Origin: Nitriliruptor sp040882075
GTDB lineage: Bacteria > Actinomycetota > Nitriliruptoria > Nitriliruptorales > Nitriliruptoraceae
Assembly: GCF_040882075.1 (NCBI RefSeq)
Contig: NZ_JBBEBZ010000115.1
Span: forward strand, 1-22,012
DNA: 22,012 bases
Direction of reading: 5' to 3'
Positions 9,624 through 16,837 of the stretch are shown here, one piece after another (position 1 is the first letter of the stretch; every line of letters starts with the position of its first letter). The notes under the pieces are model-generated. The model was not told where the DNA came from. It made no database searches and worked only from the letters and a program-made list of their open reading frames with translations. The position numbers were made by a program, and so were the translations under genes.

Positions 9624-10526
9624 TCACTCGTCGCCGGCCTCGTCGACCACATCGTCCTCCTCGGTGCCATCGGGCCGTTCGTCATCCCCGGGGCGGGGAC
9701 GATCGATCGGCTGCAGTTCGATGTGGACGTGGGGGAAGCGCTCGGGCTCGGTCTCGCGGTCGATGTGGCTCGAGAACGGGAGCGTCCGCGCCGTCGCGGC
9801 GATCGGCGTCACGCCGCCGACGACCCGGTCGCCGACGGACACGCGGGACCCGTCGATGTGGATCAGGACCAGCCGCAGGTCGGGCCGGAGATCCGGGACG
9901 ATCTCGATCCGCAGATCGGCGTGCGTGCCGTACAGTTGGTAGTCACGGACGTCGACGACGGTGCCGGTGACCGGCGACACGAGAAGCTGACCCTCGGGCA
10001 GGACGACGTCGACGGCTGACGTCGGGCCCGCCGCCCGCCCGCGCGAGGTGAGCACCAGGTAGGCCACGCCGGCCGGATCATCGGGCGGGAGGCTGGTGCG
10101 GGTGGTGTTGCGGTCGTCCTGGAGGGTCCCGACGGGCACCATCCCGGTCGCCGAGACGTGCGCGGCCTCGTGGTAGCCGACCACGAGGGGCGCAGGGGCG
10201 GGCAGGGACAGCTCGAGGGCACCGACGCGGGCCATCGGTGAGGTCCCGGCCACCTCTGCGGCATCGGGGACGACCCCGTCCTCGGCATCAGCCTGCGGCG
10301 CCTCCGAGGCGGCCGTCACGTCCGGTGCCGTCGGCGCACCGTCGGGTGCGTCCGCCACGGCACGCGGCGTCCCGCCTCCGGAGAGCGCGGTGGCGGCCAG
10401 CGGGACCGCCGCGAGGGCGACCAGGACGACCAGCAGCCGCCAGCGTGAACGACGGCGCCCGACGAACGTCAGCGACGAGGTCCCGCGGCCGTGTGGGCCG
10501 CCGTGGCCTCGGCGGTCAGCCCGCAC
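9624..10526 (-). CDS. Membrane-anchored degenerate M23/LytM-like protein
   Basis: 300 residues. An Arg-rich cytosolic start precedes one hydrophobic segment (about 30-49), then a Pro/Ala/Asp linker, then a C-terminal domain (about 165-275) that follows the M23 peptidase pattern. It has VDVVLPEGQLLVSPVTGTV, then LVLIHID, then VSVGDRVVGG, then FPHVHIEL. The second and third zinc-site elements look present (H223, H266, H268) and D173 is kept. T169 stands where the first zinc-ligand His of the HxxxD motif belongs, so the domain is probably not a working endopeptidase. The acidic tail (DDERPDGTEEDD onward) is likely disordered. The GTG at 10526 overlaps recN by 11 bases; no strong Shine-Dalgarno is visible. 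It sits where mycobacteria keep Rv1697-Rv1698 (SteA/SteB). The fold is inferred by eye. Confidence 0.7.
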   Translation of the reverse strand: MRADRRGHGGPHGRGTSSLTFVGRRRSRWRLLVVLVALAAVPLAATALSGGGTPRAVADAPDGAPTAPDVTAASEAPQADAEDGVVPDAAEVAGTSPMARVGALELSLPAPAPLVVGYHEAAHVSATGMVPVGTLQDDRNTTRTSLPPDDPAGVAYLVLTSRGRAAGPTSAVDVVLPEGQLLVSPVTGTVVDVRDYQLYGTHADLRIEIVPDLRPDLRLVLIHIDGSRVSVGDRVVGGVTPIAATARTLPFSSHIDRETEPERFPHVHIELQPIDRPRPGDDERPDGTEEDDVVDEAGDE

Positions 10527-12195
10527 GACGTTGCCGAGCCCGGTCGAGCAGGGCCCGGGCGTGCTCGAGCCCGGCCTCCGCGGTGGCGTCGCCGCCGAGC
10601 ATGCGCGACAGCTCCTCGACCCGCTGGTCGTCGGCCACGCGGCGGGTCGTGGTCACCGTCCGCCCGTCACGCAACCCCTTCTCGACCACGTGGTGCACGT
10701 CCGCGAAGGCCGCGAGCTGAGCGAGGTGGGTCACGCACAGGACCTGACGGGGACGTCCCTCAGCACCGGTCGCGAGCCGCGCCAGCTTCTCCCCGACCGC
10801 CATCGCCGTGGCCCCCCCGATCCCGGCGTCGACCTCGTCGAAGACCAGGACCTCCACCTCGTCGACGTCCGCGAGCGCGACCTCCACCGCCAACGACACG
10901 CGTGACCGTTCACCCCCGGACGCGGCCGTCCCGAGCGGACGCGCCGGCTCCCCTGGGTTGGCGGCCAACAGGAAGGTCACCCGGTCACCGCCATCCGCGG
11001 TCAGCTCCCCGTCGACCGGCTCGACGGCGACCGAGAAGCTGGCGTGCGGCATCCCGAGGTCGACGAGGTGGCCATCGACCGTCCGTGCGAGCGCTTCAGC
11101 CGCGTGGGCCCGTCCCCGGGTCACGTCGGCAGCGATCTGGACCAGCTCGCTCCGCGCCGCGGCGCACCGGTCGTCGAGGTCGCCCGCGTCCGACTCCACC
11201 GCCTCGAGCTCGGCCAGCCGCTGGCGCGCGTCCACCTCGTAGGCCAGGACGGCGGACACGTCCGCTCCGTACTTGCGCGTCAGGGCCTGGATGACGGCCT
11301 TGCGTTCCGACAGCGACGCCAGCCGACCCGGGTCCGCATCGACGTCCTCGCCGTAGGTGCGCACATCGACGGCGAGCTCGGTGACCTCGGCAGCCAGGGC
11401 GCTCGCCCTGGCGGTCAGCTCGGCCAACGTCGGGTCGTCGACCGAGATCCGCCGGAGCGCGGCGACCGCGACACCGAGGGGTTCTCCTGCGCCGTCCGCT
11501 CCGAGCGCGGTAGCGGCTTCCGCTGCGGCGAGCTGCAGCTCCTCGGCGTTGGCCAGGACGTCGAGGTCGCGGTCCAGCGTCGCGTCCCGGTCCGCGTCGA
11601 GGCCAGCTGCGGCGATCTCGTCGACCTCGCTCCGGAGGCGATCGAGCTCCCGAGCACGCTCCCGCGCGCCGCTCGCCACCTCCTCGCGTCGGCCGACGAG
11701 GTCCCGCCAAGCCCGGTGGGTGCTGCGGTAGCGGTCGAGCGTGCGGGCGTGTGGGTCGCCCGCCGACCGGTCCAGCAGCGCTCGCTGGACGTCGGGTCGG
11801 GCCAGCCGGACGTGCTCGTGTTGGGCGTGGACCTCGACGTGCCGGCCGAGGACCTCGGCGAGCGCCGAGACCGGTGCCAGGCTGCCCCCGACACGCGCGC
11901 GGCTACGGCCCTCGGCGCGCAGCTCGCGCGAGACCACCAGCTCGTCGGCGTCCTCGTCCACCCATGCAGCCGCACCCTCCGGGACGGGCCGCACGATGGC
12001 GCTGGCCACCGCGCTGGCGGCGCCCGCACGGACCAGCGAGGTGTCGGCGCGGGCACCGAGGAGCAGCTCGAGGGCGGTGACGACCATGGTCTTGCCGGCC
12101 CCCGTCTCCCCCGTCACGACGGTCAGTCCCGGTGACAGCTCGAGGGTCGCCTGTTCGATGACCCCGAGGTTCGAGATGGCCAGCTCCTCGAGCAT
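10516..12195 (-). CDS. recN: DNA repair protein RecN
   Basis: SMC-like ATPase recruited to double-strand breaks. The 559-residue protein begins MLEELAISNLGVIEQATLEL and has Walker A GETGAGKT at 29-36. A long Glu/Ala/Arg-rich coiled-coil arm covers about 150-370. The ABC signature ASGGERSRVSLA lies near 424, Walker B VLVFDEVDAGIGG near 448, and the switch His in VTHLAQLAA. Length is typical (about 550-590). The ATG at 12195 shares one base with the nadK stop (TGATG), a classic coupling arrangement, and the same nadK-recN order occurs widely in actinobacteria. A longer in-frame extension into nadK is not family-like. The stop overlaps the start of the LytM-like gene. Confidence 0.96.
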   Translation of the reverse strand: MLEELAISNLGVIEQATLELSPGLTVVTGETGAGKTMVVTALELLLGARADTSLVRAGAASAVASAIVRPVPEGAAAWVDEDADELVVSRELRAEGRSRARVGGSLAPVSALAEVLGRHVEVHAQHEHVRLARPDVQRALLDRSAGDPHARTLDRYRSTHRAWRDLVGRREEVASGARERARELDRLRSEVDEIAAAGLDADRDATLDRDLDVLANAEELQLAAAEAATALGADGAGEPLGVAVAALRRISVDDPTLAELTARASALAAEVTELAVDVRTYGEDVDADPGRLASLSERKAVIQALTRKYGADVSAVLAYEVDARQRLAELEAVESDAGDLDDRCAAARSELVQIAADVTRGRAHAAEALARTVDGHLVDLGMPHASFSVAVEPVDGELTADGGDRVTFLLAANPGEPARPLGTAASGGERSRVSLAVEVALADVDEVEVLVFDEVDAGIGGATAMAVGEKLARLATGAEGRPRQVLCVTHLAQLAAFADVHHVVEKGLRDGRTVTTTRRVADDQRVEELSRMLGGDATAEAGLEHARALLDRARQRRAG

Positions 12196-13052
12196 CAGCG
12201 CAACCCGAACTTGCGGCGGACCAGGGTCGGGAAGTCGGTGACCCCGACGCGAGCGAGCTGGACCGGACGACCATCGCCACGCGCCGTCACGTACGAGCCG
12301 GGACCTGCCGCGACGGGTTCCCGCCCGTCGCAGGAGACGAGCGCGACCGCCTGGTCGGGGAGCAGATCGACACGGACGGTCTCGTGGGGCGCGGCGACGA
12401 AGGTCCGGTCGAACAGCGAGTGCGGCGCGACGGGGACGACGAGCACCGCAGACAGGTGGGGCGACACGATGGGACCGCCCGCGGACAGGGCGTAGGCGGT
12501 CGAGCCGGTGGCGGTGGCGACGATCAGCGCGTCCGCCGGGACCTTGGCGAACAGCGTGCCATCGATGTGGACATCCATCAGCAGCAGGCGCTGCCGCTCG
12601 GTCTTCTCGACCGCGACCTCGTTGAGGGCCCAGCCGGATCCAAGCTGCTGACCGTCGGGCCCCGTCACCTCGACCTCGATGGTCGCGCGGGGCTCGAGCT
12701 TCCACCGACCCTCGGCGACCGCGCGCAGCGCAGGCCCGACATCGTCGAGCTCGACCTCGGCGAGGAAGCCCAGACGACCGAGGTTGACCCCGAGCACGGG
12801 GACCTGCGGGTCACGACACAGGTGGGCGGCCCGCAGGAAGGTCCCGTCACCACCGAAGCAGATCGCGATGTCGAGCCCGTCCGCGAAGCTGTCGGCCGGG
12901 ACGCTCGTGACCCCCTCGATCCGAGGATCATCGTCGGCGTCGCCGGCGGTCGCGACGACCTCGACGTCGAGGTCGGCCAGGGTGCGGGCCGCGTCGCCCG
13001 CCGCCTGGAGGGAGGCCTCGCGACCGGCGTGCGCCACCAGTCCGACCTTCAC
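12195..13052 (-). CDS. nadK: NAD kinase
   Basis: Phosphorylates NAD to NADP; many actinobacterial forms can use polyphosphate as well as ATP. The 285-residue protein has the catalytic GGDGTFLRA at 67-75, then VLGVNLGRLGFLAE, ALNEVAVEK and the nucleotide-binding ATATGSTAYALSAGGPI, all in family order. It begins MKVGLVAHAGREA at a GTG (13052) with GGAGGGAG about six to eight bases upstream, a strong ribosome site. It lies 28 bases downstream of tlyA and overlaps recN by one base, the standard tlyA-nadK-recN arrangement. Nothing unusual was seen. Length and motifs are complete. Confidence 0.96.
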   Translation of the reverse strand: MKVGLVAHAGREASLQAAGDAARTLADLDVEVVATAGDADDDPRIEGVTSVPADSFADGLDIAICFGGDGTFLRAAHLCRDPQVPVLGVNLGRLGFLAEVELDDVGPALRAVAEGRWKLEPRATIEVEVTGPDGQQLGSGWALNEVAVEKTERQRLLLMDVHIDGTLFAKVPADALIVATATGSTAYALSAGGPIVSPHLSAVLVVPVAPHSLFDRTFVAAPHETVRVDLLPDQAVALVSCDGREPVAAGPGSYVTARGDGRPVQLARVGVTDFPTLVRRKFGLR

Positions 13053-13080
13053 GTGCGCTCCCTCCGCGCCAGGTGACGGG

Positions 13081-13917
13081 TCACGTGTCCGCCTCCCGTC
13101 CCGTCGCTCGATGGTGCCGGCCCTCGTCGACCGCCCGCTGGACCCGCTGGTCGACCTCCGACGTCGGCGTGGCAGGCGCGACGGTCAGGTGTGCGAGGAA
13201 CTCCACGTTGCCGGCGGGCCCGAGGAGCGGCGAAGCGGTCGCATCGAACCCTACCCACCCGATCCGAGCGGCGGCCGCAGCGACCTCGGTCAACACCCGT
13301 GCCCACACGTCCGGGTCACGCACCACCCCGCCCTTGCCGACCTCGCCCTTGACGGCCTCGAACTGCGGCTTGACGAGGACGACCGCCTCCGCTGACGGCG
13401 CGAGGAGCGGTCGAAGGGTCGGCAGCACCGTCCGCAACGCGATGAACGACAGGTCCGCGACCAACAGATCCGGTGCCGGGCCCGGCACGTCCTCGGGGGT
13501 CAGGTCGCGGACGTTGGTCCGTTCGTGGACCTCGACAGCAGGGTCACGGCGGATCTTGTCGTGAACCTGCCCGTACCCGACGTCGTAGGCGATGACCGAG
13601 CCTGCACCGCGCTGGCGCAGACAGTCGGTGAACCCCCCGGTGGACACGCCGGCATCCAACGCCCGACGGCCCGTCGGATCGATCCGGAACCGATCGAGAC
13701 CGTGCGCGAGCTTGAGGCCTCCCCGGGAGACGTACGCACGGGGCGGGGCACTGACGACCACGGCCTGGCCAGCGTGGACCTGGCTCGCCGCCTTCCCGAC
13801 CGGTGCCCCGTCGACGGTGACGAGCCCGGCGCGGATGGCCTCCTGCGCCTCGGTCCGCGACGCGGCCAGACCGCGCCGAACGAGCTCGGCGTCGAGACGT
13901 CTCCGTGGCGGTGCCAG
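13081..13917 (-). CDS. tlyA: TlyA, 16S/23S rRNA 2'-O-methyltransferase with S4 domain (CTG start)
   Basis: Methylates ribose 2'-O positions of rRNA using S-adenosylmethionine; in mycobacteria this modification gives capreomycin sensitivity. The catalytic part has YVSRGGLKL, the SAM motif LDAGVSTGGFTDC (87-99), ADLSFIAL and VLVKPQFE. The first ATG/GTG/TTG in frame is at 13761, which would delete the S4 RNA-binding domain. The in-frame sequence upstream reads RRRLDAELVRRGLAASRTEA and then AIRAGLVTVDG, a clear S4 domain. No ATG, GTG or TTG exists between it and the upstream stop at 14086-14088. A CTG at 13917, six bases after GAGG, is the only sensible start and gives 278 residues, close to the family's usual 270. 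The frame is uninterrupted, so no frameshift is needed. Confidence 0.9.
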   Translation of the reverse strand: MAPPRRRLDAELVRRGLAASRTEAQEAIRAGLVTVDGAPVGKAASQVHAGQAVVVSAPPRAYVSRGGLKLAHGLDRFRIDPTGRRALDAGVSTGGFTDCLRQRGAGSVIAYDVGYGQVHDKIRRDPAVEVHERTNVRDLTPEDVPGPAPDLLVADLSFIALRTVLPTLRPLLAPSAEAVVLVKPQFEAVKGEVGKGGVVRDPDVWARVLTEVAAAAARIGWVGFDATASPLLGPAGNVEFLAHLTVAPATPTSEVDQRVQRAVDEGRHHRATGREADT

Positions 13918-13927
13918 CTCAGACCTC
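13915..13927 (-). promoter_or_regulatory. Ribosome-binding site and CTG start of tlyA
   Basis: GAGG (13924-13927) stands six bases before CTG (13915-13917). The stop TGA of the upstream 56-aa ORF (13919-13921) lies between them, one base from the CTG, so ribosomes finishing that ORF could restart here. This is the site that decides the tlyA start. Confidence 0.7.
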
Positions 13928-14089
13928 GTCGAGAACGGCGAGCTCGCGCGCGAGCACCTCGTTGGCGTGCTCGAACCGCGCCAACCGCTCGACGACGGGC
14001 AACCGGTCGACGGGCCCCTCCAGCTCGGTGCGGAGCGGGTCGAGCGGATCGACCGGCGCGTCTGGCGCGGCGGTGGGCTCGTCGGTCAC
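13919..14089 (-). CDS. Small conserved-position protein (56 aa) upstream of tlyA
   Basis: A 56-codon frame begins at a GTG (14089) that overlaps the stop of the phasin-like gene (GTGA, 14086-14089) and ends one base before the tlyA CTG. The product starts MTDEPTAAPDAPVDPLDPLR and ends with a helix-prone stretch containing VVERLARFEHANEVLAREL; it is acidic and has no cysteines or membrane segment. I do not recognise a domain. Mycobacterium tuberculosis has a protein of about 58 residues (Rv1693) just upstream of tlyA, so this is probably its positional equivalent. The tight overlaps on both sides argue that it is translated and helps couple tlyA to the genes upstream. The function is unknown. 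Confidence 0.72.
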   Translation of the reverse strand: MTDEPTAAPDAPVDPLDPLRTELEGPVDRLPVVERLARFEHANEVLARELAVLDEV

Positions 14090-14643
14090 GACGAGGTGTC
14101 GTCAGCCGTCACCTTGGCGGTGGCCTTCTTGGTCGCCTTCTTCGCGGTCGCCTTCTTCGCGGTCGCCTTCTTCGCGGTCGCCTTCTTCGCGGTCGCCTTC
14201 TTCGCGGCAGCCGGAGCGGTCGCAGCTTCCGCGGCGTCCTGCGCCCTGGCCGCCGCAGCAGCCGCGGTGTCCGCCGAGACCGTCGACGATGCCGCCTGCT
14301 TCGTGGCCGTCCGTGCGGTCCGTTCCGCGGCGGCAGCTTCGCGCTCGACGCGCGTCAGCTCGCGCTTGAGATCGGCGACCTGCTTCTGCAGGCGCTCCAC
14401 CTCGGTGCCGGTGGCCAGGCCCATCGCGCGGACGGCGCGGGTGGTCTCGGACTTGACGAGCGCGACGACCGCGTCGCGGTTGCGCTGCTGGCGTTCGAGG
14501 AGGTCACGCACCATCGTCTCGGCCTGGTCGCTCGCGGTCTCGCCGGAGCGGACCAGCCCCTTGACCACCTGCTCGGCCTTGTTCGTGGTCAGGTTCGTGA
14601 TCCCGGACGCTGCGTCCAGGTAGCGCTGCAGGGCGTTGTTCAC
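14086..14643 (-). CDS. Phasin-like coiled-coil protein with Lys/Ala-rich histone-like tail
   Basis: 185 residues. The N-terminal part (1-115) is helical and resembles the phasin/PhaF-type family, with YLDAASGITNLTTNKAEQVV, LLERQQRNRDAVVALV and a heptad-like stretch EVERLQKQVADLKREL at about 106-121. An Ala-rich linker follows. The C-terminus has five AKKAT units plus a few variants, like the H1-type tails of PhaF and of actinobacterial nucleoid proteins. PhaF-type proteins bind polyhydroxyalkanoate granules through the phasin part and DNA through such tails. No PHA synthase gene is in the window, so granule association is inference. The GTG at 14643 has GGAG eight bases upstream; the frame extends upstream, but the conserved part begins here. 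Alternatives are a nucleoid-associated or cell-envelope coiled-coil protein. Confidence 0.82.
   Translation of the reverse strand: MNNALQRYLDAASGITNLTTNKAEQVVKGLVRSGETASDQAETMVRDLLERQQRNRDAVVALVKSETTRAVRAMGLATGTEVERLQKQVADLKRELTRVEREAAAAERTARTATKQAASSTVSADTAAAAAARAQDAAEAATAPAAAKKATAKKATAKKATAKKATAKKATKKATAKVTADDTSS
14131..14205. repeat. Five perfect tandem 15-nt units encoding (AKKAT)5
   Basis: The unit ggtcgccttcttcgc is repeated exactly five times end to end, with degenerate copies on both sides. On the coding (minus) strand each unit gives one Ala-Lys-Lys-Ala-Thr pentapeptide. Perfect identity at the DNA level points to recent expansion or gene conversion rather than old conservation of the peptide alone. 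Confidence 0.95.
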
Positions 14644-14696
14644 CGGGAAGCTCCTCGTCGCCGCTCGTGGCCGGAGGCTAGCAACGTGCGGTCCGC

Positions 14697-15479
14697 TCAC
14701 TCCCGACCGGTCGACCGTGAGGGGACGGTCCGGTAGCGCAACAGCAGCTCGCCCCCGTGCTCGCGCAGTTCCACCAGCTCGAGGTCGACCGGAGCCGTCA
14801 ACGCCGGTCCGTCGACGATCCGACCGCCCGCCCCGGCGACCAGCACCGGCGCCACGGTCAGGAACACCTCGTCGACGAGGTCGGCGGCGAGCAGCGCCCC
14901 GTTCAGCGCTGGGCCGCCCTCGCACAGGACCCGACCGAGCTCGCGATCGCGGCACCACCGCAGCATGGCGACCAGATCGACCTCCTCGTCCCCGAAGGTC
15001 ACGACCTCGGCGACGGCCCGCAGCGCCTCGAGCCGGTCGGCGGGGACGGCACCGCAGGTGACCACGATCGGCGGGGGGACGCTCTCATCCCGTGTGGCCG
15101 TGAACAGGCGTGCATCCGGGTCGAGGTCGCCGCTGGCCGTGACCACGAGCAGCTGTGGGGCCGGGGCGAGCCCCGCGGAGATCCTGGCCGCCACCCGATC
15201 CGCTGGCACCCGCGGCGGACCGTAGTCCTCGGCCCGAGCCGTGCCGGCGCCGACGAGGATCGCGTCGCAGGCGCCGCGGAGCCGGCGGAAGGCCACGCGA
15301 TCGGCCGCACCCCCGAGCTGCCCGGAGGTCCCGTCGATCGTCACGGTGCCATCGACGGATGCCACCATCCCGAGTGCGACCCGTGCCCGACGATCACCGG
15401 CCGCAGGCCGATCGAGCACCAACCCGGCGTAGGCGTCCGCGACATCCTCGGACGCGACGGACGGCACGAGCCGCTGCAT
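14697..15479 (-). CDS. Pyrimidine reductase / RibD C-terminal domain (DHFR-fold) protein
   Basis: A 260-residue stand-alone RibD_C (dihydrofolate-reductase fold) protein. It shows VALGMVASVDGTVTIDG at about 34-50, then CDAILVGAGTARAEDYG, the NADPH-site VLCEGGPALNGALL and DEVFLTVAPVLV. In bifunctional RibD this domain reduces the ribosyl side chain of the riboflavin precursor. This protein lacks the N-terminal zinc deaminase. It resembles the single-domain actinobacterial proteins (Rv2671-like, about 258 residues), one of which can act as a backup dihydrofolate reductase. The ATG at 15479 has AGGAG five bases upstream. No other riboflavin gene is nearby, so a true riboflavin role is uncertain. 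It is divergent from the SCP2-like gene across 120 bases. Confidence 0.85.
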   Translation of the reverse strand: MQRLVPSVASEDVADAYAGLVLDRPAAGDRRARVALGMVASVDGTVTIDGTSGQLGGAADRVAFRRLRGACDAILVGAGTARAEDYGPPRVPADRVAARISAGLAPAPQLLVVTASGDLDPDARLFTATRDESVPPPIVVTCGAVPADRLEALRAVAEVVTFGDEEVDLVAMLRWCRDRELGRVLCEGGPALNGALLAADLVDEVFLTVAPVLVAGAGGRIVDGPALTAPVDLELVELREHGGELLLRYRTVPSRSTGRE

Positions 15480-15599
15480 CGGTGCTCCTGTCAGGCGACG
15501 CGGGTCGGCGGGGAGGGTGCCACCTCGGCCCCCCTGGTGGCGCTGCTAGCGTCGCAGGTCGCCGCCCGTCCGGGACGGCGCGACCTGGGCGAGGTACGA

Positions 15600-15938
15600 G
15601 TGGCCACGATCGAGGAGGTCGACCAGATCCTCGGTGACCTGCTCGCGCGTCTCGGCGAACTGGACCCGGGGACGCGGTCCCTGATGCCCACGAACCGCAC
15701 CATCGAGGCCCGCTGCCCGGACCTCGACCTCGTGCGCCACGCCAGGTGGCGCGACGGGCAGCTGGAGATGCTCGACCAGCCCCCCTCCCGTCGGTCGGAC
15801 ATCCGGATCTCGATCGCCTCCGACGACCTGCTCGCGCTCCACCGCGGCGAGACGACCTTCTCCCGCGCGTACGCCGCCAACCGCGTGCGCCTCGACGCGT
15901 CGATGACCGACCTGTTGCGGTTGCGCGCGGTCCTCTGA
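15600..15938 (+). CDS. Small SCP2 sterol-binding-like protein
   Basis: A 112-residue protein. It begins VATIEEVDQILGDLLARL, and its C-terminal half, with DIRISIASDDLLALHRGE then RLDASMTDLLRL, follows the SCP2 pattern of a beta strand, an Asp-Asp-Leu-Leu helix and a Gly/Glu turn. SCP2-like proteins bind lipids or hydrophobic ligands; no catalytic residues are expected. The GTG at 15600 has GAGG five bases upstream. The frame stays open far upstream, but that part overlaps the divergent pyrimidine reductase gene and is not coding in style. The rhomboid gene follows after 45 bases, so the two may share a transcript. The family call is by eye and could be wrong; the gene itself is likely real. 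Confidence 0.7.
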   Translation: MATIEEVDQILGDLLARLGELDPGTRSLMPTNRTIEARCPDLDLVRHARWRDGQLEMLDQPPSRRSDIRISIASDDLLALHRGETTFSRAYAANRVRLDASMTDLLRLRAVL

Positions 15939-15983
15939 GTCTGAGATCGCTGCGGGAGGTCACCTCCGGAGGAGGGAGCACGC

Positions 15984-16781
15984 GTGGTCCTGCCCGTCGG
16001 TGACCTCAACCCGACCTCGCGACGTGCGGTCGTCACGTTCGTGCTGTTGGCCACGAACGTGGCCGTCTACCTCGGCTTCCAGGCCCCCAGCGAGGGCTGC
16101 GCCGCGGCGGGGTTCCTCTACCGGTTCAGCGCCATCCCCCGGGAGGTCCTGACGCTCGAACCGCTCCCCCCGGGCGAGCTCGAGGCGCTGCTCGGTTCGT
16201 GCGCCGCGACGGTGTCGGGCAAGTCGGTCCTGGTCTCGCTGGTGACCGCGACGTTCCTGCACGGCAACCTCACCCACCTGCTCGGCAACATGCTCTTCCT
16301 GTGGGTGTTCGGCAACAACGTCGAGGACCGCCTCGGGCGGATCCGGTACCTGGTCTTCTACCTCGTGGGTGGGGCGGTCGCGACGCTCGCGTTCGTCGCC
16401 CTCAACCCGGGTGGCACCACCCCCCTCGTCGGCGCCTCCGGAGCGATCGCGGCGATCCTCGGCGCCTACCTGTTGCTGCACCCGCGGGCGAAGGTACTGA
16501 CCTACGTCCCGTTCCCGCTCTACCTGCTGGCGTTCGTCGTCCCCGGTGCGCGCATCCGGGCGTGGTTCCTGATCTTCGCCATCGTGACCCTGCCGGCCTG
16601 GCTGGTGCTCGGCGGCTGGTTCGTCCTGCAGGCCACCGCTGCGCGGACGATGCTGGCCGGTGGCGTCGCCTACGAGGCCCACGTCGCCGGGTTCCTCGCG
16701 GGCATCGTGCTGCTGCTCCTGCTCGACCGCCGGCGTGCCGCGCACGGCCAGGTGCCGTTCCACCCTCCGCGCCGTCGCTAG
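15984..16781 (+). CDS. Rhomboid-family intramembrane serine protease
   Basis: Integral membrane protease that cleaves transmembrane helices. The 265-residue protein has about six hydrophobic segments. Family motifs are FLHGNLTHLLGNMLFLWVFG at 91-110 (N102 fits the oxyanion-side Asn), the nucleophile S152 in PLVGASGAIAAILGAYLLLHP with GxSG spacing, and the base H233 in AYEAHVAGFLAG. The catalytic dyad is therefore intact. The GTG at 15984 is preceded by GGAGGAGGGAG, a very strong ribosome site. A loop of about 45 residues with two cysteines (C39, C73) lies between the first and second membrane segments and may be outside, perhaps disulfide-bonded. A short Arg-rich tail ends the protein. The substrate is unknown. 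Confidence 0.94.
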   Translation: MVLPVGDLNPTSRRAVVTFVLLATNVAVYLGFQAPSEGCAAAGFLYRFSAIPREVLTLEPLPPGELEALLGSCAATVSGKSVLVSLVTATFLHGNLTHLLGNMLFLWVFGNNVEDRLGRIRYLVFYLVGGAVATLAFVALNPGGTTPLVGASGAIAAILGAYLLLHPRAKVLTYVPFPLYLLAFVVPGARIRAWFLIFAIVTLPAWLVLGGWFVLQATAARTMLAGGVAYEAHVAGFLAGIVLLLLLDRRRAAHGQVPFHPPRRR

Positions 16782-16837
16782 CCTCGGCGGCACCCGAGGA
16801 GGACGTCCTGGTCGGCACGGCACACCCGGAGCTGCCC

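Noticed and set aside
8609..9970. A 453-codon plus-strand frame opposite pyrG
   Set aside because: It is the antisense shadow of CTP synthase, which has every active-site motif on the other strand.
10152..10185. An HEAAH (HExxH) sequence in the LytM-like protein, which might suggest a second zinc protease site
   Set aside because: It is a chance match in a region before the M23-like domain, without the further ligand and helix pattern of HExxH metalloproteases.
13081..13761. tlyA as a truncated or frameshifted gene lacking its S4 domain
   Set aside because: The S4-encoding sequence is in the same frame with no stop, so the apparent truncation only reflects the lack of ATG/GTG/TTG; a CTG with a good ribosome site explains it.
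14131..14205. Tandem repeats as a CRISPR-like array
   Set aside because: The units are only 15 bases, directly abutting with no spacers, and in frame with a protein tail.
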